From NCBI RefSeq assembly GCF_900141825.1, contig NZ_FQYQ01000016.1, positions 1 to 64,000 of the forward strand: 64,000 nt of DNA. Direction: 5' to 3'. Shown piece after piece: positions 7,157 through 16,515 of this stretch. How positions within the stretch are numbered: position 1 is the first letter of the stretch; each line of letters opens with the position of its first letter. The notes beneath the pieces are model-generated. The model ran no database searches. It was given only the letters and a program-made list of their open reading frames with translations, and was not told the origin of the DNA. Made by a program: the position numbers and the translations under genes. This stretch comes from Pseudobutyrivibrio xylanivorans DSM 14809. GTDB taxonomy: Bacteria > Bacillota > Clostridia > Lachnospirales > Lachnospiraceae.

Positions 7157-7861
7157 TTAGATATTATAATTTCTCTCTCCAAAAATTGCTGTGCCCACGC
7201 GAACATGGGTTGCACCTTCTTCTATGGCAACTTCAAAATCATTAGTCATTCCCATAGATAAAATTCTCATATCTACATTATCGATGTTTTTACTAGCGAT
7301 GTCAACCGATAAATCCTTTATTTTGTGAAAAATCGCCCTATTTTCTTCAGGAACCACAACATTTGGTGCTATTGTCATTAAACCCATTATATGAACAGCA
7401 TCTAGATGCGCAATTTCCTCACATAACTGGGCTGTTTCTTCTAATTTAACACCAAACTTTGTTGCTTCGTTTGCAGCGTTTACTTCAATAAGGATAGGTA
7501 CTACTACACCCTTCTTTTTAGCTTGAATGTTAATTTCTTCTGCAAGTCTGTAACTATCTACAGAATGGATTAGTTTTACCTGATCTACAATATATTTAAC
7601 CTTATTTCTCTGGAGATGACCAATGAGATGCCATTCGATGTCATTAGGCATTTCAGGAATCTTACTTGTAAGCTCCTGAACCTTGTTTTCCCCAAAGCTT
7701 CTAATGCCGCAATCATATATTACCTGTAAATCCTCTACAGGCTTTGTTTTACTTACGGCAATAAGTGTAACATCATCACGATTTCTGCCAGCTCTTTCAC
7801 ATGCATCTGCCACGCGCTTTTCTACATTAGTTAAATTCTCTTTTAATTCATCCACTCTCAT
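7157..7861 (-). CDS. YggS/YlmE-family PLP-binding protein
   Basis: 234 residues with an alanine-racemase-like barrel and no catalytic second domain. The PLP lysine lies in LIAVSKTKPVEDL near residue 38. Members help keep pyridoxal phosphate and amino acid pools balanced rather than catalysing a known reaction. The gene lies between the HlyD-like gene and sepF with short gaps, so all three probably share a transcript. Confidence 0.93.
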   Translation of the reverse strand: MRVDELKENLTNVEKRVADACERAGRNRDDVTLIAVSKTKPVEDLQVIYDCGIRSFGENKVQELTSKIPEMPNDIEWHLIGHLQRNKVKYIVDQVKLIHSVDSYRLAEEINIQAKKKGVVVPILIEVNAANEATKFGVKLEETAQLCEEIAHLDAVHIMGLMTIAPNVVVPEENRAIFHKIKDLSVDIASKNIDNVDMRILSMGMTNDFEVAIEEGATHVRVGTAIFGERNYNI

Positions 7862-7878
7862 TTTAACACCTCGATATA

Positions 7879-9264
7879 TTAATTTATGATTGAATTTTCC
7901 TCAACCTCATTACCCTGTAATACTATATGGTCATACATGGATATACCATAATTGGTACCTGTTTTTATTATTGAGTAATCATTATTCTGGTACAATATTT
8001 CAATTTGTTTAAAAACAGCATAGCCTTTGTTAACGTTATATACACCCTTTAACTTACCCATATCTGATCCAACAACATAGGTTTCATTTGAATTTGGTTT
8101 ACAAAGAGTATCGCCTCTTGATAAAACTTCATTATCTACATAATAATAATCATCTGCTTCATAATAAATGGTTGGACTGACATATTCGCTTGAATCTTCA
8201 GTCTTTCTAAGGAATCCTGTCTCATCATCATTACTACCACGCATCTCATAGGATTTAGGTATGGTATAGAATGATTTCTCAACAATTGAAGAATTAGGTA
8301 TCTTTAGCCCAGAAATATTATTGTTTATTAGCTTGATATGGACATATCTGCTCTCTGCATAACGATCCATGGAATCATCCAATGAAAGGATCAAATAATA
8401 TTTCCCAGCTTTCTCACTAAACGAAAGGGAAGTCCATGTTTCATTCTCATCCTCAAGAAATTTAATTTTGATATAAGATTCGCCTTGCAACGAGTCATAT
8501 AAATCTTTATCTACTTCACAAATAAGATTCCAGTGATCTGAAGTTATTAATTTATATACTGGCTGGCCCGCTACAATTGATTCCTGTGATTTTAGATTCG
8601 TAACTGCATATTTTGACATATCAAAAGAGTCAGATATAAATGAATCAATAGTTAAATCCTCAAGACCATCGATAGAATACACGATAAGTCCTGGTTGTGG
8701 ACTGGAATATATATTAAAAGTACCGCTGGCAATTGCTGATTGGACAGAATCATTCATTGCCTCCATGGCAGATACAGTATAAAGTTGCTGTACCTGTGAT
8801 TCTAATTCATTTTTAAATGAATATAGCTTATTGAAAGCGATATTGGAATAATCGAATGAATAAGTTGAAATGTTGTTTTGAAGCTTTAGATAATCATCTT
8901 CATCAAGGCTTACATCTATGCTTTGAGATGAACTTTTTAATGAGGATAGGATTTCTCCTGATAAATCTAACGCATATACCTGAGATTTTGAACCAACTTT
9001 AGTATAATTCTCTGCCAAATATAAAATATCACCATTTGAATCTGCATTTATTATCTGTTCTTGGCGTATTGCTAAGGCATTATATTCTAAGTTCGAAGAA
9101 ATGGAACCCTGAGAAACCTCATAAACAGTGATATTAGCTTCAGTAATATATGTTAGTAAATGAAATACCATATAGATAAACATTACACCGATAGTAACAA
9201 AGCCAATGGATATATGGTATTGTTTAGGATATTTAATTATCTTCTCATCTTTCTTTTTGCGCAT
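7879..9264 (-). CDS. HlyD-like membrane protein of the division cluster
   Basis: 461 residues. A charged N-terminus, one membrane segment (about 17-39) and a long extracytoplasmic part. The first outside region (TVYEVSQGSISSNLEYNALA) looks like the barrel-sandwich start of HlyD-type adaptor proteins. No transporter partner is encoded nearby. Proteins of this type upstream of yggS-sepF recur in Clostridia, which points to a role in division or the envelope rather than efflux. This is context-based inference. Confidence 0.7.
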   Translation of the reverse strand: MRKKKDEKIIKYPKQYHISIGFVTIGVMFIYMVFHLLTYITEANITVYEVSQGSISSNLEYNALAIRQEQIINADSNGDILYLAENYTKVGSKSQVYALDLSGEILSSLKSSSQSIDVSLDEDDYLKLQNNISTYSFDYSNIAFNKLYSFKNELESQVQQLYTVSAMEAMNDSVQSAIASGTFNIYSSPQPGLIVYSIDGLEDLTIDSFISDSFDMSKYAVTNLKSQESIVAGQPVYKLITSDHWNLICEVDKDLYDSLQGESYIKIKFLEDENETWTSLSFSEKAGKYYLILSLDDSMDRYAESRYVHIKLINNNISGLKIPNSSIVEKSFYTIPKSYEMRGSNDDETGFLRKTEDSSEYVSPTIYYEADDYYYVDNEVLSRGDTLCKPNSNETYVVGSDMGKLKGVYNVNKGYAVFKQIEILYQNNDYSIIKTGTNYGISMYDHIVLQGNEVEENSIIN

Positions 9265-9289
9265 GTATTTATAAAATACTCCTAAAACA

Positions 9290-9316
9290 TATTAAAAGGG
9301 CACGTCACCGTGCCCC
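9290..9316 (-). terminator. Terminator between the P-loop gene and the HlyD-like gene
   Basis: A 7-bp stem, GGGCACG / CGTGCCC, with a TCAC loop. On the minus strand it is followed by TTTTAAT; on the plus strand by ATTATTTTT. It lies just after the stop of the P-loop gene. Confidence 0.65.
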
Positions 9317-9329
9317 ATTATTTTTGATA

Positions 9330-9752
9330 TTATAAAGATATAACTATCTTGCCTTTAGCATTCTCAGGTAAATCCTTTTCATTTCTACTAACTGACAAAA
9401 CAAATTTAACATCAAACATGTTGCAAATCTTATCAAGCTTATTAAGGGCATCTGTAATACCTTCATTTGTGTCAATATTTGATACTGTAAGGAAACTGTC
9501 TAAGAAGACCTCTTGAATATCAGAGTTCTGAGATAAAACACCACTTAAGAAACCTAAAAATTCATCAGAAGAATCGATTGGATAATCTCCCATGTTAATC
9601 AAACGAATCTTTGAATCGAGCTCATACATATGCTTTGTATTCTTGTCAATGTAAACAATGGAACCATCCACTTTTTGGATGTCACTGTTTACCTTATCAA
9701 GTAAATACTTTGTCTTGCCCTTGCCCTTCTCGCCTGAAATAATCTCCACCAT
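9330..9752 (-). CDS. Small P-loop NTPase of unknown function
   Basis: 140 residues. A Walker A motif opens the protein (GEKGKGKTK, residues 7-15), and a hydrophobic strand ending in LDS (EVFLDSFL) may be Walker B. The fold looks like a minimal ATPase without extra domains. I cannot name the family. It is monocistronic: a terminator follows, and upstream lie a very good ribosome site (GGGAGG) and an A/T-rich promoter-like region containing the dyad GCTTTAAAGC. Confidence 0.6.
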   Translation of the reverse strand: MVEIISGEKGKGKTKYLLDKVNSDIQKVDGSIVYIDKNTKHMYELDSKIRLINMGDYPIDSSDEFLGFLSGVLSQNSDIQEVFLDSFLTVSNIDTNEGITDALNKLDKICNMFDVKFVLSVSRNEKDLPENAKGKIVISL

Positions 9753-9946
9753 GTCAAAATACCTCCCTTATAGTTATATATTTATAGTGCTTTAAAGCGT
9801 TCAAAAGCAACTATTTTTTTGTTATATACATTCTAACATAAAGTGTAGAAAACCTAAATAACAAAAACTATATTTGTTTAAAAAATATACTTATAAGGGA
9901 ACAAATGTATAGAATAATTGCACTTAACGGTCTGAAATTTCAGAAA

Positions 9947-10936
9947 TTATATACAATAATTGCTGAGTATCTCATTCATTAATAAATACAAATTACTTCT
10001 ACAATCAGCATTAAACACTATAGAGATGATTTTATCATTCTCTTCGTTCTCTGATAAAAGTACCAAGCAGTATCCTGCAGCACCGGTAGTTCCAGTTTTT
10101 CCACCTAAAATAGTGAAGCCAGCTGGCTTTTTTATTTTTCCAGACTGATATTGATTTGTAGTGGTCCAGTCAACTGTTTTTGCATTACCACCGCTTGTGT
10201 ATTTAGCAGTGTATGTAGTCGCTGTGAATATTTCATAAAAGTCTGAATTTTGTATTGCTGCATTTAATATCAAATACATGTCATATACAGTTGTGTAATG
10301 ATTCTCATCATGTAAACCATTAGGAGTTATAAAATGTGAATTTGTAGCTCCAAGAGATTTTGCCGTTTCATTCATAAGTTCAGCAAAAGACTCTGTATCC
10401 CCCTTTAGTCCTTCCGCTATTGTTATAGCAGCATCATTTCCTGAGCGTAGCATCAATCCATATAATAAATCTCTTAATGATATTACATCCCCTTCTTTTA
10501 GATTAATAACAGAGGAATCACTTGCCTGTTTAACCGCATTAGCACTAACAGTGTAATAATCATCTAAATTTCCATACATGCAAGCAATGTAAGCTGTAAG
10601 TATTTTGGTAGTAGACGCAGGATATAACTTTTCGTGTATTGATTGGGCGTATACTGTAGATTGATCGGTTATATTAAAAGCTCCTGCTCCAGAAGCAACT
10701 TGTGAATCTACAGCAGAAGTTCCTAAATCATCTGAATTAGCTACACATAAATTCTTTGCAAATAATTCTACATCAGATGTAGCACCATTCTGAGTTAAAC
10801 CATACTCAAATGATGAATCGTAAAGCTTGTAGCTTGTTACATCCTCCTGCTCTTTTCCACAGGCAGATAAAGAAATAGACAATGATGCTATAAGCAGACA
10901 AGAAATTAATTTATTTATACATCTCACGCCACTCAA
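9947..10936 (-). CDS. D-alanyl-D-alanine carboxypeptidase lipoprotein (peptidase S11)
   Basis: 329 residues. A signal peptide ends in a lipobox (LSAC, Cys26). All three penicillin-binding motifs are present: STTK at 108-111, SGN at 165-167 and KTG at 280-282. It trims the terminal D-Ala of peptidoglycan stem peptides on the outer face of the membrane. The start is unusual: the frame opens at a TTG (10936) inside the end of mgsA, only 3 nt after a GGAG; an in-frame GTG at 10927 is the alternative. It is last in the mre-rodA gene run. Confidence 0.9.
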   Translation of the reverse strand: MSGVRCINKLISCLLIASLSISLSACGKEQEDVTSYKLYDSSFEYGLTQNGATSDVELFAKNLCVANSDDLGTSAVDSQVASGAGAFNITDQSTVYAQSIHEKLYPASTTKILTAYIACMYGNLDDYYTVSANAVKQASDSSVINLKEGDVISLRDLLYGLMLRSGNDAAITIAEGLKGDTESFAELMNETAKSLGATNSHFITPNGLHDENHYTTVYDMYLILNAAIQNSDFYEIFTATTYTAKYTSGGNAKTVDWTTTNQYQSGKIKKPAGFTILGGKTGTTGAAGYCLVLLSENEENDKIISIVFNADCRSNLYLLMNEILSNYCI

Positions 10937-11306
10937 GGTCTCCTCTATCTAATGACTTTATAAGTAGCTCCGCTGTTGCCAGATTTGTGGCCAGTGGAAT
11001 GTTATGTGCATCACAAAGCCTTACAATACTATTTACATCAGGCTCATGGGATTTCACAGTAAGAGGATCTCTAAGGAAGATAACCAAGTCGATTTCATTC
11101 TGTTCAATCTGTGCGCCTAATTGCTGAGTACCACCAAGATGTCCAGCAAGATATTTATGAACCGAAAGATTTGTTACCTCCTCTACCAGTCTGCCAGTAG
11201 TTCCTGTGGCAAAAATTTCATTTTTGCTAAGAATTCCTCTGTAAGCTATACAAAAGTTCTGCATAAGCTTCTTTTTGGAATCATGAGCTACTAATCCAAT
11301 GTTCAT
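10911..11306 (-). CDS. mgsA: Methylglyoxal synthase
   Basis: 131 residues. It converts dihydroxyacetone phosphate to methylglyoxal and phosphate. Family signatures: VAHDSKK at the N-terminus, the phosphate-binding TGTTG loop near residue 54, GGTQQLGAQI, and LVIFLRDPL with the catalytic Asp. The gene follows rodA without a gap and overlaps the carboxypeptidase. Its place after rodA is conserved in many Clostridia. Confidence 0.95.
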   Translation of the reverse strand: MNIGLVAHDSKKKLMQNFCIAYRGILSKNEIFATGTTGRLVEEVTNLSVHKYLAGHLGGTQQLGAQIEQNEIDLVIFLRDPLTVKSHEPDVNSIVRLCDAHNIPLATNLATAELLIKSLDRGDLEWREMYK

Positions 11307-12422
11307 TTAAAATAGCCTCCCGTTATTATTTTTTGATTGGATGCCAACATTTAAAACAATACCTATTCCGAAATACACTGTAACCAGTGATGTAAGACCA
11401 TAGCTTACAAAAGGAAGAGGCAAACCGGTATTTGGCATCAAACCGGTGACTACGCAAATGTTTACAAAGCTTTGGAAACCAATAAGTGTGGCCATACCTA
11501 CACAAATTAGTTTTCCAGATACATCCTTTGCTCTTTTTGCGATAAGTAGAATTTCTATTGTGATAAAGAATATCAAAAGTATAACTAAAGCCGAACCAAC
11601 AAATCCTAACTCTTCTCCCGCTACAGCAAAGATAAAATCTGTATGTGGTTCAGAAATGTAATTACCATTCTTAACAGAATCGAATGAATCATTGCCAAGA
11701 CCTTTTCCTAAAAGCTGGCCTGAACCAATCGCCATGATAGAATTCTGCTGCTGATAAGCACCCTGAGGATATTTCTCAGGCTTAAGCCATGCGAGAATAC
11801 GACCACCCTGATACTCTTTTAATATAGTTTGACCGTCCTGCACAACCAGTAAAAGGAGAATGATAATTGATGGGACCGTAACACCAAAAACGACTGCTAC
11901 AATTTTATAACTTAATCCCACTACAAACATCATAACACAAATTATCATCATTGTGACTATAGTAGTGGATAAATCTGGCTCTTTTTCTATTAAAAATAAC
12001 GGAAAAGCAGATAAAAGTATGGTTAAACCAAGAATTTTAGGCTTATTTATGTCTTCTTCATGAATCATTAAAAACCATGAAAAAAATAAAATTAAAAGAA
12101 TTTTACCTAATTCGGAAGGTTGGAAACGAACTCCTACTTCTATCCATCTCTTAGCACCGCCTGCTTCATCACCAAATAAAAGAACGGCAATAAGCAAGGC
12201 AATTACAAAACCATAAAAAATCCAATGGAAATGCAGAATAAAATCATAATCTATAAGAGTCATTATACCCATTACAATGACGCCAAGAATCATACCTATA
12301 ATCTGCTTTTGCTGGTTTGACTCATTGGCACTACCGATAACAAATATACCGATAATTGTAAGGGTAATGACTGCTAATATTAATTTAATATCAAGATTTT
12401 TAAATCTATAATTGTGAAACAT
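11307..12422 (-). CDS. rodA: Rod-shape glycosyltransferase RodA (SEDS family)
   Basis: 371 residues, about ten membrane segments. The SEDS signature appears near the C-terminus (GLMPNTGLPLPFVSYG). RodA polymerises lipid II in the elongasome together with a class B PBP. Neighbouring mreBCD and PBP2 genes favour RodA over FtsW or SpoVE. It abuts minC with no gap; minD and minE, usual at this point, are absent. Confidence 0.92.
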   Translation of the reverse strand: MFHNYRFKNLDIKLILAVITLTIIGIFVIGSANESNQQKQIIGMILGVIVMGIMTLIDYDFILHFHWIFYGFVIALLIAVLLFGDEAGGAKRWIEVGVRFQPSELGKILLILFFSWFLMIHEEDINKPKILGLTILLSAFPLFLIEKEPDLSTTIVTMMIICVMMFVVGLSYKIVAVVFGVTVPSIIILLLLVVQDGQTILKEYQGGRILAWLKPEKYPQGAYQQQNSIMAIGSGQLLGKGLGNDSFDSVKNGNYISEPHTDFIFAVAGEELGFVGSALVILLIFFITIEILLIAKRAKDVSGKLICVGMATLIGFQSFVNICVVTGLMPNTGLPLPFVSYGLTSLVTVYFGIGIVLNVGIQSKNNNGRLF

Positions 12423-13103
12423 TTATTTTATCCTTTTTAATAATCCACTGCTAAGCGGTTCTGCCAAAAGCTCATGATTCCATACGGAAATACCAATTGG
12501 CTCTTCTTTTGAGCGTCTTACTCTAAGTGACCATTTTTCCTGAAGCTTAATCTCTCCAGTTACAGTTCCTATTTGAATGCTTTTAGAATTAAGCTCACCG
12601 GCTACAATATAGCATCCAGTATTATCTGGGTATCCTGCGTGGCAGCTACCATCAAGGCTGCCTAATACAATGATATTCCCCTTAGCTCTAACACTTGCTT
12701 TTGATTTTACATCACCAAGAATTATGAGACTGGAATCAGAAGTCAGTTCATCCTGTTTAATGACACTACCTCTGATTATCTTGGCATTCTCGAAAATCTC
12801 GTCTGTGTAGAATCTATCAATCTCTCCTAACATACGAGTATCTTTATATTGGTTATTCTCGTTAAGAAGAATGATTTTTATTTTTGAGTTAAGCTCTATT
12901 GCTTGAATAATCACAAGACCTTCTTCATTGGAGATTTCACGACCAAAGGTCTCAAGTATCATTGAAGTCTCGCCGAAGAAATCCGCAGACTTTGCAAATT
13001 TTTCGCAGATGGCTCTCACCAAATCTTCAAAAGGAATTGTGGCATCAAGCTGTAACGATAAGCCATATTTATTACTTTTTAATACTACAGGATCGTTACT
13101 CAA
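12423..13103 (-). CDS. minC: Septum site-determining protein MinC
   Basis: 226 residues. The N-terminal FtsZ-binding domain (about 1-100) is followed by the beta-helical C-terminal domain (about 105-205), with its repeated hydrophobic rungs (SLIILGDVKSKASVRAKGNI, IIVLGSLDGSCHAGYP). MinC blocks FtsZ assembly and normally needs MinD for membrane targeting. Neither minD nor minE follows. The C-terminal end is slightly extended. Confidence 0.92.
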   Translation of the reverse strand: MSNDPVVLKSNKYGLSLQLDATIPFEDLVRAICEKFAKSADFFGETSMILETFGREISNEEGLVIIQAIELNSKIKIILLNENNQYKDTRMLGEIDRFYTDEIFENAKIIRGSVIKQDELTSDSSLIILGDVKSKASVRAKGNIIVLGSLDGSCHAGYPDNTGCYIVAGELNSKSIQIGTVTGEIKLQEKWSLRVRRSKEEPIGISVWNHELLAEPLSSGLLKRIK

Positions 13104-13133
13104 AACGTACCTCCTTGAATATTATTCAATGAT

Positions 13134-15983
13134 TTAATCAGTAAATTCATTTCCTGAATTAGATACTGCATTTGCCTCACCATTAAGCAAATCTTCTGTA
13201 GAAGAAACACCGAAATAATAAGACATAATATCCTTAGAAACAGCAGCTGCATTATGTGATGTATAACCGTAGGCAATACGTGTTGCAATTGCTATTTCTG
13301 GATTGTCATATGGAGCAAAGCCTATAAATAAAGCGTGGTTAGGTCTGCTCTTAACCTGCTGTGCAGTACCAGTTTTACCTGCAACTGGCACAGAGAAATT
13401 GTTAAATGATGAAAGGGATTCTGTAACCATTTTCATACCATAATGGATTGCATCCCACTGTCCTGCATTTAGAACATCAATCTGATTTCTTAAGCTAGGA
13501 CTGTAGCTTTCTACAACATTACCCTCTGAATCACGTACACTATCTAATAAAGTAAGGTTATATACATTTCCTCTGCTGGCAATTGCAGTAGCATATCTGG
13601 CTAAACCAACAGTTGTAAAGTTATTATCTGACTGTCCAATGGCTGCCATGACAGGATATTCTGTTGCAATATGAGGGGAATTCTCCTCTATCTCAACTCC
13701 TGTGGTCTCATCAAGACCATACAAAGAAGCATATTTTGTAATCTTTTCAATACCAGTAACATCATCATAAGCGCCGTCGCCACCTGATAATCTCCAACCC
13801 ACCTCATAGAAGAAGTAGTTACAAGAATCTCTAATGGCTTCAGATACATTGATGCTGCCGTGGTTACTTGGATAAATCCAACATTTAGGTTTATTAGAAA
13901 CCTTTGTGTACTGACCAAGATCCACAATTTCTGTAGAAGTTGTGATAACATTCTCAGCCAAACCAGCTGTTGAGCTTACAATCTTAAATGTTGAACCAGG
14001 TGCTGTTCTCTGCTGTGTGGCGTAATTGTAAAGCGGATTAGCAGCACTGTTAGTAAGGTAAGCGTAGTAATCAGAATCTACAGAGTTTGCAAGACGGTTG
14101 TTATCATATCCAGGATAAGTAACCATAGCCAATACTTCGCCTGTTTTAGCATCCAAAATAACTGTAGAACCTGAGCATGGATCCAAAGCTAACTGACCTG
14201 GTGTAAGCTCAAGATTTTTAATTTTTGAGAGCATAAATTCATAAGAAGATATTCTTCCACTTGTAAGCATTGCATAAGTTTCTGCATCTTCTTTTAATAT
14301 GCCCTGGTCATAGAGAATAATACAAAGTTGTGTGCCAGAAATACCGTCATCTAATAAAAGATATTTATAAATTAGATTCTGGAATGACTTATCTTTAGCA
14401 AGAAACTCCAGTGTATAGTCGATTAAGTCATTGTATAACTCTTCTGTATCGGCATATTTTGCTTCACTTTCGTATTTTGTAATATCTATCCAGTTTTGTT
14501 CGATTGCATATAACAGATATTTGTTAACTGCCATACTCTCTGATGTCCAGTTTTCCTGAACCTCTGAAGAGGTATCAATAGCTGAAGAATCAAAGATTCC
14601 AAGGCTCTTAAGCTTTGTAACGATGTATGTTGAATATGCCTGATATTCGTCAGGTAACTCATTGTAAACCACCTCGTTATTAACGTTTAGCTGTGACTTA
14701 AGAGTGGCAATAACTTCTTTTTCTTTTACTTTATATGCTGCTAAAACAGCTTTTTCTGTATCTGACGCATTTTCATCTTCGAAAGCTGTAGTATCAATTA
14801 TTCCGTTAGAAATCAATGAATTATATACATCATAAATTGGAACAACTACATCGGAAGAAGATGCGTGTTCAGATGCGTGATACTGCTTAATATTTGCAAT
14901 CTTTGAATACAAGATACCGGCTATCTCCTGCTCCAAAAGGGTGTATGTAGCCTTCTGTAACTCCATATCTATAGAAAGATAAACATCATTTCCAGATACG
15001 GCAGCCTTATATTCGCCTTCTGCAATTGTGTTACCAACGCTGTCTACAAAAAGAGTTTCAGAACCCTTCGTTCCAGAAAGGTAATCATCCATGTATTTTT
15101 CAATACCAGACTTACCTACAATATCTGTAGCTTCAACTGAGTCGTCTTTAGCAGATCTGGTTTTGTATTCGTCAGTAGAAATCTGTCCAGTATAGCCGAT
15201 AATATGGGCAAAATACTCACTGTTTGCATAACGTCTGAGAGATTTTTGCTCAATAGCCACACCTGTAAGCTCGTTAACATTTTCCTCGATAAAAGCAACA
15301 GAGTTTTCGGATACATCAGAAGCGATAACAGTCGAAATATATTTCTGGTATGAATTTTGGCCCATATTATAGCGAACCACCATTATTTCATATCTGAGCT
15401 TTTTATCGAATTCGTCAGAAATATTGTATACTCTTTCGCCCTGAAGGTAATTTATAATCTCATCTGCTGTTGCGTTAGCTTCATCAATACCAAGTTTCTC
15501 GTTGTATTCCAAATCATCTACACTTGTTTTTCCGAAAACATCAGCTCTGAATCGCTGAAGTGCACTTCCAGAATACATGAATTGGAATGAACCAGATGAA
15601 TCTATAAAAATAGGGAAATTGTTATCGATGTCATCACCATTAGACTCCAGTTTAGTAATGATTTGTGCAATTTCAGAATTTAGGGACTGACTTTTTTCCT
15701 TTTTGCTGGAATAAGAACCGTTATCCTGAATTGTAACAGCATAAACAAGTTCGTTATATGCTAAAAGGTTTCCGTTACGATCGTAAATATTACCTCTTGT
15801 AGCTGGAATAGTCTCGGTTTTTTCAAGCTTCAAATTATAGTTGTCCTGATATTCGCTACCATTGATAATCTGCAAATAAAAAAGACGTGAAATAAGGACA
15901 GCAGCAAAGATACCCATTACTACTGAAATCACGCGAATACGTGAAGAAAATGCATTTACAAAAAAGTCCTTAATAATTTCCAA
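13134..15983 (-). CDS. mrdA: Penicillin-binding protein 2, elongation transpeptidase (enlarged)
   Basis: 949 residues against about 600-720 for most PBP2 proteins. One N-terminal membrane segment, a dimerisation domain with the RGNIYDRNG motif near residue 60, then the transpeptidase domain. Active-site motifs: STFK with S664 and K667, SCN with S720, and KTG with K870. The extra length is an insertion of roughly 280 residues (about 345-630) rich in charged residues between the dimerisation and catalytic parts. It crosslinks side-wall peptidoglycan with RodA. It overlaps mreD by 14 bp. Confidence 0.93.
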   Translation of the reverse strand: MEIIKDFFVNAFSSRIRVISVVMGIFAAVLISRLFYLQIINGSEYQDNYNLKLEKTETIPATRGNIYDRNGNLLAYNELVYAVTIQDNGSYSSKKEKSQSLNSEIAQIITKLESNGDDIDNNFPIFIDSSGSFQFMYSGSALQRFRADVFGKTSVDDLEYNEKLGIDEANATADEIINYLQGERVYNISDEFDKKLRYEIMVVRYNMGQNSYQKYISTVIASDVSENSVAFIEENVNELTGVAIEQKSLRRYANSEYFAHIIGYTGQISTDEYKTRSAKDDSVEATDIVGKSGIEKYMDDYLSGTKGSETLFVDSVGNTIAEGEYKAAVSGNDVYLSIDMELQKATYTLLEQEIAGILYSKIANIKQYHASEHASSSDVVVPIYDVYNSLISNGIIDTTAFEDENASDTEKAVLAAYKVKEKEVIATLKSQLNVNNEVVYNELPDEYQAYSTYIVTKLKSLGIFDSSAIDTSSEVQENWTSESMAVNKYLLYAIEQNWIDITKYESEAKYADTEELYNDLIDYTLEFLAKDKSFQNLIYKYLLLDDGISGTQLCIILYDQGILKEDAETYAMLTSGRISSYEFMLSKIKNLELTPGQLALDPCSGSTVILDAKTGEVLAMVTYPGYDNNRLANSVDSDYYAYLTNSAANPLYNYATQQRTAPGSTFKIVSSTAGLAENVITTSTEIVDLGQYTKVSNKPKCWIYPSNHGSINVSEAIRDSCNYFFYEVGWRLSGGDGAYDDVTGIEKITKYASLYGLDETTGVEIEENSPHIATEYPVMAAIGQSDNNFTTVGLARYATAIASRGNVYNLTLLDSVRDSEGNVVESYSPSLRNQIDVLNAGQWDAIHYGMKMVTESLSSFNNFSVPVAGKTGTAQQVKSRPNHALFIGFAPYDNPEIAIATRIAYGYTSHNAAAVSKDIMSYYFGVSSTEDLLNGEANAVSNSGNEFTD

Positions 15984-16515
15984 TTCTATCAGAACCTTTC
16001 TTTTCTAATTTTTCTAGCCAGTTATTAATGTATAAAATAATGTAATAAACAAAAATAGACACAAGTAATGTATAAACAACCTCAGGTAAAATAAGATTCA
16101 TTAAATAAAAAGAAAAATTATACTGAGATTTGATAGCATATAGTGCTAAATAAGAAAAAACTCCGTAAATAAAATCACTGGTGCCAATAAGAATTAATGG
16201 CAGCTTTAAGTCGTCTCCGAAAAACTGCTTCTTGAACAGACCATTTAAAAGGCCAATATACATATAAACAAGAGCGTAAAATCCAAACAAAGTACCAGAA
16301 AAAATATCTAACAGTAGACCTGTAAAGAAACCTACTGTAATACCGTGGCGTCTACCCTTCATAAAACCATAGGTAGCAACAACACAAATCAATATATTAG
16401 GAGTAACTCCTGCAAGTCTGTAACGAGAAAAAATACTTGTTTGAAGTAAAAAACAAACATATATGATAAGTGCTATAACCAATATTTTCTTTAAATATTG
16501 TTTGAATTTACTCAC
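15970..16515 (-). CDS. mreD: Rod shape-determining protein MreD
   Basis: 181 residues, five or six hydrophobic segments, family-typical length. It is an elongasome membrane component linking MreC to the synthesis machinery. Sequence identity is weak, as usual for MreD, so the call rests on size, topology and position between mreC (8-bp overlap) and PBP2. Confidence 0.9.
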   Translation of the reverse strand: MSKFKQYLKKILVIALIIYVCFLLQTSIFSRYRLAGVTPNILICVVATYGFMKGRRHGITVGFFTGLLLDIFSGTLFGFYALVYMYIGLLNGLFKKQFFGDDLKLPLILIGTSDFIYGVFSYLALYAIKSQYNFSFYLMNLILPEVVYTLLVSIFVYYIILYINNWLEKLEKKGSDRIGNY

